From DASYHQ01 sp038223165 (GTDB taxonomy: Bacteria > Planctomycetota > Phycisphaerae > Tepidisphaerales > Tepidisphaeraceae), in the NCBI GenBank assembly GCA_038223165.1, contig JBBRHE010000199.1:1-6681 (forward strand): a DNA stretch of 6,681 bases. The letters run 5' to 3'. The notes below the pieces were generated by a model that saw only the letters and a list, made by a program, of their open reading frames with translations, searched no databases and was not told the origin of the DNA. Below are positions 1-6,681 of the stretch, piece after piece. Positions within the stretch are counted from its first letter, which is position 1; each line of letters opens with the position of its first letter. A program made the position numbers and the translations under genes.

Positions 1-141
1 GAGTCAGCTGTCTCGCGATTCAACACCGCAACGTCGTTCCAACCGAGCCCATTTCTCGGGAAGCTGACGGGCGATGAATGGCGCCGGTTGCACTGCATCC
101 ATGCTGCACATCATTTGAGCTTCCTCGTGCCGAAGGGGTGA
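1..141 (+). CDS. 3' end of a DUF1569/DinB-like protein (partial, left edge)
   Basis: Frame 1 is open from the first base to a TGA at 139-141 and encodes the last 46 residues of a protein whose start lies outside the window. The tail reads FLGKLTGDEWRRLHCIHAAHH followed by LSFLVPKG. The pattern of a 'F-G-L-T-x-x-x-W-x-x-L-H' stretch and a His cluster (HxxHxxHH) matches what I recall of the C-terminus of DUF1569 proteins, a DinB-like four-helix family common in Planctomycetota. The histidines would be candidate metal ligands as in DinB-fold enzymes, but no function is established. A hairpin with a T-run about 30 bases after the stop supports a real gene end. The open frame is short, so chance is possible, but the motif makes it unlikely. 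The family call is from memory and moderate. Confidence 0.6.
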   Translation, partial: ESAVSRFNTATSFQPSPFLGKLTGDEWRRLHCIHAAHHLSFLVPKG

Positions 142-172
142 ACGGGTAAATGTCCTGTTCAACCTGTTTAGC

Positions 173-197
173 CGCGTCGCTTGCGACGTGCTTTTCT
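173..197 (+). terminator. Probable Rho-independent terminator after the DUF1569-like gene
   Basis: A 7-bp stem (173-179 with 184-190, including one G-T pair) closes a CTTG tetraloop and is followed by CTTTTCT. The stem is GC-rich and the T-run lies on the plus strand, so it fits termination of the gene ending at 141. The minus strand has no T-run here, so it is not an obvious terminator for the acyltransferase gene that converges from the right. The T-run is short. Confidence 0.5.
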
Positions 198-263
198 GAT
201 ATTCGCTCGATCAGTCGATGCCTACATTAAATAGCGCGTGCGATCCACCCGGCTAAACGAGTG

Positions 264-1193
264 TCAATCGAATGCCTCGGGCACTTCACCCTTAGGCCGT
301 GTCTTCCATCGTCGATGGACCCACCAGTATTGGCCTGGGTCGTCACTGATGAAATCTTCGATGGCTTTGCTGTATCGCTGGGTGATGTAGCGGAGGGGAT
401 CGGGCTGGTCTTGCCAGTCGGCGGGGTAGATGACGTCCTGCACGCCGATGACGAACTTGAACTCGTCACCGATTCGCCGCGCGTAAGCGACGACGACGGG
501 GGCGTTGTACTGCATCGCGACCAGGCCAATCGACTTGTACGTGCTGGCACGGCGGCCGAAGAAGTCGACGAAGATGCCCTTGGGCCCGGCGTTCTGGTCG
601 GCGACGAAGCCGACGGCGTTGTGGGCTTCCATCTCCGCGACGACGTCCTCGGTCGCGCCCTGCTTGACGATGACGCGCTGACCAAGCCGTTCGCGGACGT
701 CGAAGAGGTACTTGCTGATGTGGGGGTTATCCAAAGGCCGGGCGACGCTGGCGGTGGGGAAGCCGAGCGTCGCCATCAGGTAGCCGAGGATCTCGAAGTT
801 GCCGTAGTGGGCCGTCAGCATCAACAGACCTTGTTTGCGGCTCAGCAATAGCTCGAGGACCGGCTCGAAGTTCTTCAGCGTCACGTAGCGGGGCCAGGTG
901 TCCAGGCGGATCAGTCGCGTCGTGAACAGCACCTCGACGGCGGCCATCATCATGCTCTGAAAGCTGCGTTCACCGAGGACGGCAATCTGGGCATCGGTCA
1001 GATGTGGGAAACTGCGCTTGAGGTTTCCCAGCACACGGTTGCGATGCTTGCGATCGACCCGGTACGCGATCGACGCGATGAGCTTTGCGGTCTTATGGTT
1101 GAGGTTGACGGGAAAACAATGCAGCGCCGCGGTGATAAGCCGCAGGATGAGGTACCCGAGTCGGTCGAGGAGATCGTTGCGCTGCTTGGCCAT
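264..1193 (-). CDS. LpxL/HtrB-family lipid A biosynthesis (lysophospholipid) acyltransferase
   Basis: The 309-residue product matches the LpxL/LpxM/HtrB family in length (about 300-310) and motifs. These inner-membrane enzymes transfer a secondary acyl chain onto a Kdo-lipid A precursor on the cytoplasmic face. The N-terminus has a hydrophobic stretch (about residues 12-28, LGYLILRLITAALHCF) that could be the membrane anchor. The catalytic HX4E motif is at residues 129-134 (TAHYGNFE). Further family blocks are GFVADQNAG (195-203), GIFVDFFGRRAST (206-218) and the C-terminal WVHRRWKTRP (291-300). The ATG at 1193 gives a full-length N-terminus, although no clear Shine-Dalgarno sequence precedes it. 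The gene follows the sugar isomerase-like gene in the same direction with a gap of about 50 bases, so co-transcription is likely. The acyl chain and exact acceptor cannot be told from sequence. Which member (LpxL, LpxM or another acyltransferase) is uncertain, so no symbol is given. Confidence 0.9.
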   Translation of the reverse strand: MAKQRNDLLDRLGYLILRLITAALHCFPVNLNHKTAKLIASIAYRVDRKHRNRVLGNLKRSFPHLTDAQIAVLGERSFQSMMMAAVEVLFTTRLIRLDTWPRYVTLKNFEPVLELLLSRKQGLLMLTAHYGNFEILGYLMATLGFPTASVARPLDNPHISKYLFDVRERLGQRVIVKQGATEDVVAEMEAHNAVGFVADQNAGPKGIFVDFFGRRASTYKSIGLVAMQYNAPVVVAYARRIGDEFKFVIGVQDVIYPADWQDQPDPLRYITQRYSKAIEDFISDDPGQYWWVHRRWKTRPKGEVPEAFD

Positions 1194-1245
1194 ATCGGGC
1201 GGCGGGGATTCTAAGGATTTGTTTCAGGAATGACGAGGGAGGGCA

Positions 1246-2157
1246 TCATAACACGCCGTGAAGCTTCAAATACTTCACCCCCGCGCTGGTGGCGGACTGG
1301 CGATCGGGTAGCTCCAGCGGGTCGATCGTCAGGAATCCGTGATACGCAGCGCCGTCGAGATTGTGCAAAAGCTCGTCCCACTTCGTGTCCCCGCGACCGA
1401 TCGGCATGGGTTTTGTGCGATTGTCGGCCCCACGGGCAGCGTCGCGAGCGCGAACGTGACGAACGTGCGGACCGAGGACCGAGAAAATCTCATCGACCGA
1501 CCACGCATCGCGCAGCAGCGAGACCGGGTCGAGATCGACGCCAAACCACGGACAGCGGGCAGCGTTCAGCACGTGCTGCAACGCCGCGAACGATGACAGG
1601 TCTGACCGAAACGCCAGGGTGACCCCGAACCGGTCGGCCCGGTTGGCCAGTTCCAGCATCGCCGACGTGACCGATGCCTCAAACGCCAGTTCCACCGGTG
1701 TCGCAACCCGTGCAGGCATCGGCGGGGGGACCGACACCGACGGGGGCAAGATCAACATCCCCACTAGGTCGGGGTTCACCGTCGGCTTCGGTTTTTCGAC
1801 GACGATCGGTTCGGGCAGCGGGCCCAGGTCCACGCACACCAGCCGAGCCTGCAATCCGAGCGCAGCGTCCATCACTTTGCCCAGTTGTGACAGCAATCGG
1901 TCGATATCCGCCCCGACACCGAATCCTTTGATGCCCAGGTCGACGCGCAGACCGGCCAACTGCATGTCTTCGTTCGACAGGACGTGCAAAAATTCCCGCC
2001 GACCGGTTTGCGATAGGTCGGTCACGTCAAACGACGACGAAAACGCGTCGAACTGCACCCCACCCAACCCCAGTGACCGCGCCATCTGTGGCGCCACCCG
2101 TGGATCGGGCGACAACGCGGCGGCGACGACGGACAGCGTAAGGGAATCGGATGGCAT
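1246..2157 (-). CDS. Sugar phosphate isomerase/epimerase-like TIM-barrel protein
   Basis: The product (303 residues from the ATG at 2157) looks like a xylose-isomerase-like TIM barrel of the AP_endonuc_2 superfamily. Support includes the strand-1 start LTLSVVAAAL, FGVDLDP (205-211), VRHVRARDA (232-240), and the C-terminal IGRGDTKWDELL with AYHGFLTIDP (271-280), equivalent to the family's 'G-x-G-x-v-d-f ... Y-x-G-x-l-x-v-E' ending. Residues of about 112-156 form a proline-rich insertion. Several positions that bind metal in catalytic relatives look replaced (see findings), so enzymatic activity is uncertain and the substrate unknown. An alternative ATG at 2205 adds 16 residues and has an AGGTGA about 13 bases upstream. 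I prefer 2157 because the first barrel strand begins just after it and the extra residues look unstructured. The gene lies upstream of the lpxL-like gene and diverges from carB. Confidence 0.78.
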   Translation of the reverse strand: MPSDSLTLSVVAAALSPDPRVAPQMARSLGLGGVQFDAFSSSFDVTDLSQTGRREFLHVLSNEDMQLAGLRVDLGIKGFGVGADIDRLLSQLGKVMDAALGLQARLVCVDLGPLPEPIVVEKPKPTVNPDLVGMLILPPSVSVPPPMPARVATPVELAFEASVTSAMLELANRADRFGVTLAFRSDLSSFAALQHVLNAARCPWFGVDLDPVSLLRDAWSVDEIFSVLGPHVRHVRARDAARGADNRTKPMPIGRGDTKWDELLHNLDGAAYHGFLTIDPLELPDRQSATSAGVKYLKLHGVL

Positions 2158-2231
2158 GGGTCGGTCAGTGTATCCGGGATCGAACGAACGACGCGAGCCA
2201 TTCAAAAGTCGAAATCACCTTCACCCTTACC

Positions 2232-2253
2232 TCTTCCATGGATACATGGGAGA
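2232..2253. repeat. 9-bp inverted repeat with GATA loop in the divergent promoter region
   Basis: TCTTCCATG (2232-2240) and CATGGGAGA (2245-2253) form a 9-bp stem with one G-T pair around a 4-base loop. It lies about 27 bases upstream of the alternative start at 2205. It could be an operator dyad or an RNA hairpin in the leader of the minus-strand genes. No regulator is recognised. Confidence 0.4.
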
Positions 2254-2333
2254 AAGGCCGGAGGGCAATCGCATCACGCCGGTCCCGTATGCTGGAATTT
2301 CACCCCGTTCCCCGTACACTTCCACCCGATTTT

Positions 2334-2355
2334 ATCGCTCCTGAACCCGAGCGAT
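2334..2355. repeat. 7-bp perfect inverted repeat in the carB leader
   Basis: ATCGCTC (2334-2340) and GAGCGAT (2349-2355) pair perfectly across an 8-base loop, ending about 31 bases before the preferred carB start. The right arm covers the alternative upstream ATG at 2354, so the hairpin would tend to hide that start if it forms in the mRNA. It may instead be a protein-binding dyad. No T-run follows, so it is not an obvious terminator or attenuator. Confidence 0.4.
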
Positions 2356-2386
2356 GTCCCGACCGTTGTCCCTGTGCGAACCAACC

Positions 2387-6109
<3,723 letters not shown>

Positions 6110-6116
6110 GCGATCT

Positions 6117-6168
6117 CTCCCTCTCCCCCGCGTACCCGCAGTAGGCCGGGAGAGGGCCGGGTGAGGGG
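6117..6168. repeat. Intergenic CCCTCTCCC/GGGAGAGGG palindromic repeat, possible two-way terminator
   Basis: CCCTCTCCC (6119-6127) and GGGAGAGGG (6148-6156) form a perfect 9-bp stem around a 20-base loop, followed by CCGGGTGAGGGG, a second partial match to the left arm. It begins just after the carB stop and lies between two convergent genes. Repeats of this look (CCCTCTCCC ... GGGAGAGGG-N-GGGTGAGGG) are, as I recall, dispersed in the intergenic regions of many bacterial genomes. There is no T-run on either side, so Rho-independent termination is doubtful, though a strong hairpin could still protect 3' ends. The rest of 6110-6206 shows nothing I recognise. Confidence 0.7.
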
Positions 6169-6206
6169 AAGTGGTCGGTCGAATCTTTCTGGCAATTGCA
6201 CGCAGT

Positions 6207-6681
6207 TTACGGCGCGATCCCCAGCAATCGTTGATACTGACCCAGCACCACATCCCAACTGAACCGCTCTCTCACTTCGACCAAACCATTGCGAATCAAC
6301 CGTTGGCGCAAGTCGTTCTCTCGTATCAACCGATCAATTGCAAAGCTGAGTTCCGACGGCGAATGCGCGTTAACGAGCAATCCCGTCTCACCATCGCGCA
6401 CCACGTCGACCGGCCCGGGCACGCGCATCGCGACGACCGGCACACCGCTGGCCATCGCTTCGATCAAGACCAATCCGAATCCTTCCGCGATCGACGGCAG
6501 CACCAGCACCGCGATTCGGTCGAGCGCGTCCTGTGGCTTGGCGATCGCGCCGTGAAGCGTGACTTTGTTGCCGTACCCGTTGGCAGCGATGAAGTCCTCG
6601 ATCCGTCCCCGGTCGGCACCTTCACCGAAAATGTGGATGTGGATGGGCCGGTGGGCCACAACCTCCCGCGACGTGATCACC
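6207..6681 (-). CDS. GT4-family glycosyltransferase, C-terminal part (partial, right edge)
   Basis: This is the C-terminal nucleotide-sugar-binding half of a GT-B glycosyltransferase (Glycos_transf_1, family GT4), which would transfer a sugar from an activated donor during envelope or exopolysaccharide glycan synthesis. About 157 residues are visible: IHIFGEGADRGRIEDFI (strand and helix after the interdomain hinge), VTLHGAI, VLVLPSIAEGFGLVLIEAMA with the EX7E pair (E66 and E74 counted from the first visible codon), SGVPVVA, GPVDVVRDGETGLLV and a closing helix ending at the TAA at 6207-6209. Full proteins are about 350-400 residues, so the N-terminal acceptor domain lies beyond the right edge. 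A GTG at the edge (6678-6680) is probably an internal Val rather than the start. The gene converges on carB. Donor and acceptor cannot be inferred. Confidence 0.92.
   Translation of the reverse strand, partial: VITSREVVAHRPIHIHIFGEGADRGRIEDFIAANGYGNKVTLHGAIAKPQDALDRIAVLVLPSIAEGFGLVLIEAMASGVPVVAMRVPGPVDVVRDGETGLLVNAHSPSELSFAIDRLIRENDLRQRLIRNGLVEVRERFSWDVVLGQYQRLLGIAP

Larger units (their letters stand above)
2206..2386. promoter_or_regulatory. Divergent intergenic region between the isomerase-like gene and carB
   Basis: This stretch of about 180 bases (about 230 if the 2157 start is used) must carry promoters for both directions. It contains two short hairpins, at 2232-2253 and 2334-2355. On the minus strand GATAAAAT (around 2331-2338) resembles a -10 box, but I see no convincing -35 partner. 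On the plus strand TATGCT (2289-2294) and TACACT (2315-2320) are weak -10 candidates, also without good -35 boxes. No riboswitch or PyrR-type element was recognised. Confidence 0.35.

Noticed and set aside
142..263. A further small gene between the DUF1569-like tail and the acyltransferase gene
   Set aside because: Apart from the terminator hairpin I found no open frame with a plausible start or motif. It is a short convergent intergenic gap.
261..851. Plus-strand open frame of 196 codons opposite the acyltransferase gene
   Set aside because: It is antisense to a gene with clear LpxL motifs. Its composition (Asp/Val/Gly-rich) is typical of a shadow frame in GC-rich DNA, and no family motif is seen.
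1619..2344. Plus-strand open frame of 241 codons opposite the isomerase-like gene
   Set aside because: It is rich in Ser, Thr, Arg and Pro without domain features. The minus strand carries the recognisable barrel motifs.
6678..6680. GTG as the true start of a small glycosyltransferase-like protein
   Set aside because: The visible part is only the second half of a GT-B enzyme and the frame runs to the window edge, so truncation by the window is the simpler reading.

Overview
The window is GC-rich bacterial chromosome with densely packed genes, ordinary start codons and mostly no Shine-Dalgarno sequence. The CarB linker style (WPIPQDKLRRKL...), the sugar isomerase-like protein and the DUF1569-like tail suggest a member of Planctomycetota, perhaps class Phycisphaerae. 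This placement rests on recalled family resemblance, not on a search.

Layout. (1) Bases 1-141 hold the 3' end of a plus-strand gene, probably DUF1569/DinB-like. It is followed by a hairpin and T-run that look like its terminator. (2) On the minus strand, a sugar phosphate isomerase/epimerase-like TIM-barrel gene (start near 2157) is followed after a short gap by an LpxL/HtrB-type lipid A acyltransferase gene (1193 down to 264). The two are probably co-transcribed. (3) A divergent intergenic region of about 0.2 kb with two small hairpins separates this pair from carB. (4) carB (2387-6109, plus) encodes the large subunit of carbamoyl phosphate synthetase. (5) A palindromic intergenic repeat lies between carB and a convergent, edge-truncated GT4 glycosyltransferase gene (6207 to the right edge, minus).

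The most striking content is inside carB. The predicted protein is 1240 residues against about 1070 for typical CarB, and much of the excess sits in a few surface loops or linkers. Two of these loops are encoded by copies of one palindromic element. Copy A (4604-4684) has four 7-nt units, a 25-nt spacer and four inverted 7-nt units. Copy B (5117-5176) has one left unit, nearly the same spacer and four right units. They are 81 and 60 nt long, both multiples of three, and lie in the same orientation and reading frame. A third loop (3729-3804) is encoded by an unrelated palindrome with a perfect 17-bp inverted repeat. A fourth extra loop contains a small 7-bp hairpin (3442-3458). The reading frame and catalytic motifs of CarB remain intact. 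This resembles the Rickettsia palindromic elements that insert in frame into protein genes, but the sequences differ and the host appears unrelated.

Functionally the neighbourhood is a mix of envelope biogenesis (LpxL-like acyltransferase, glycosyltransferase) and pyrimidine/arginine precursor synthesis (CarB). No carA is visible beside carB.
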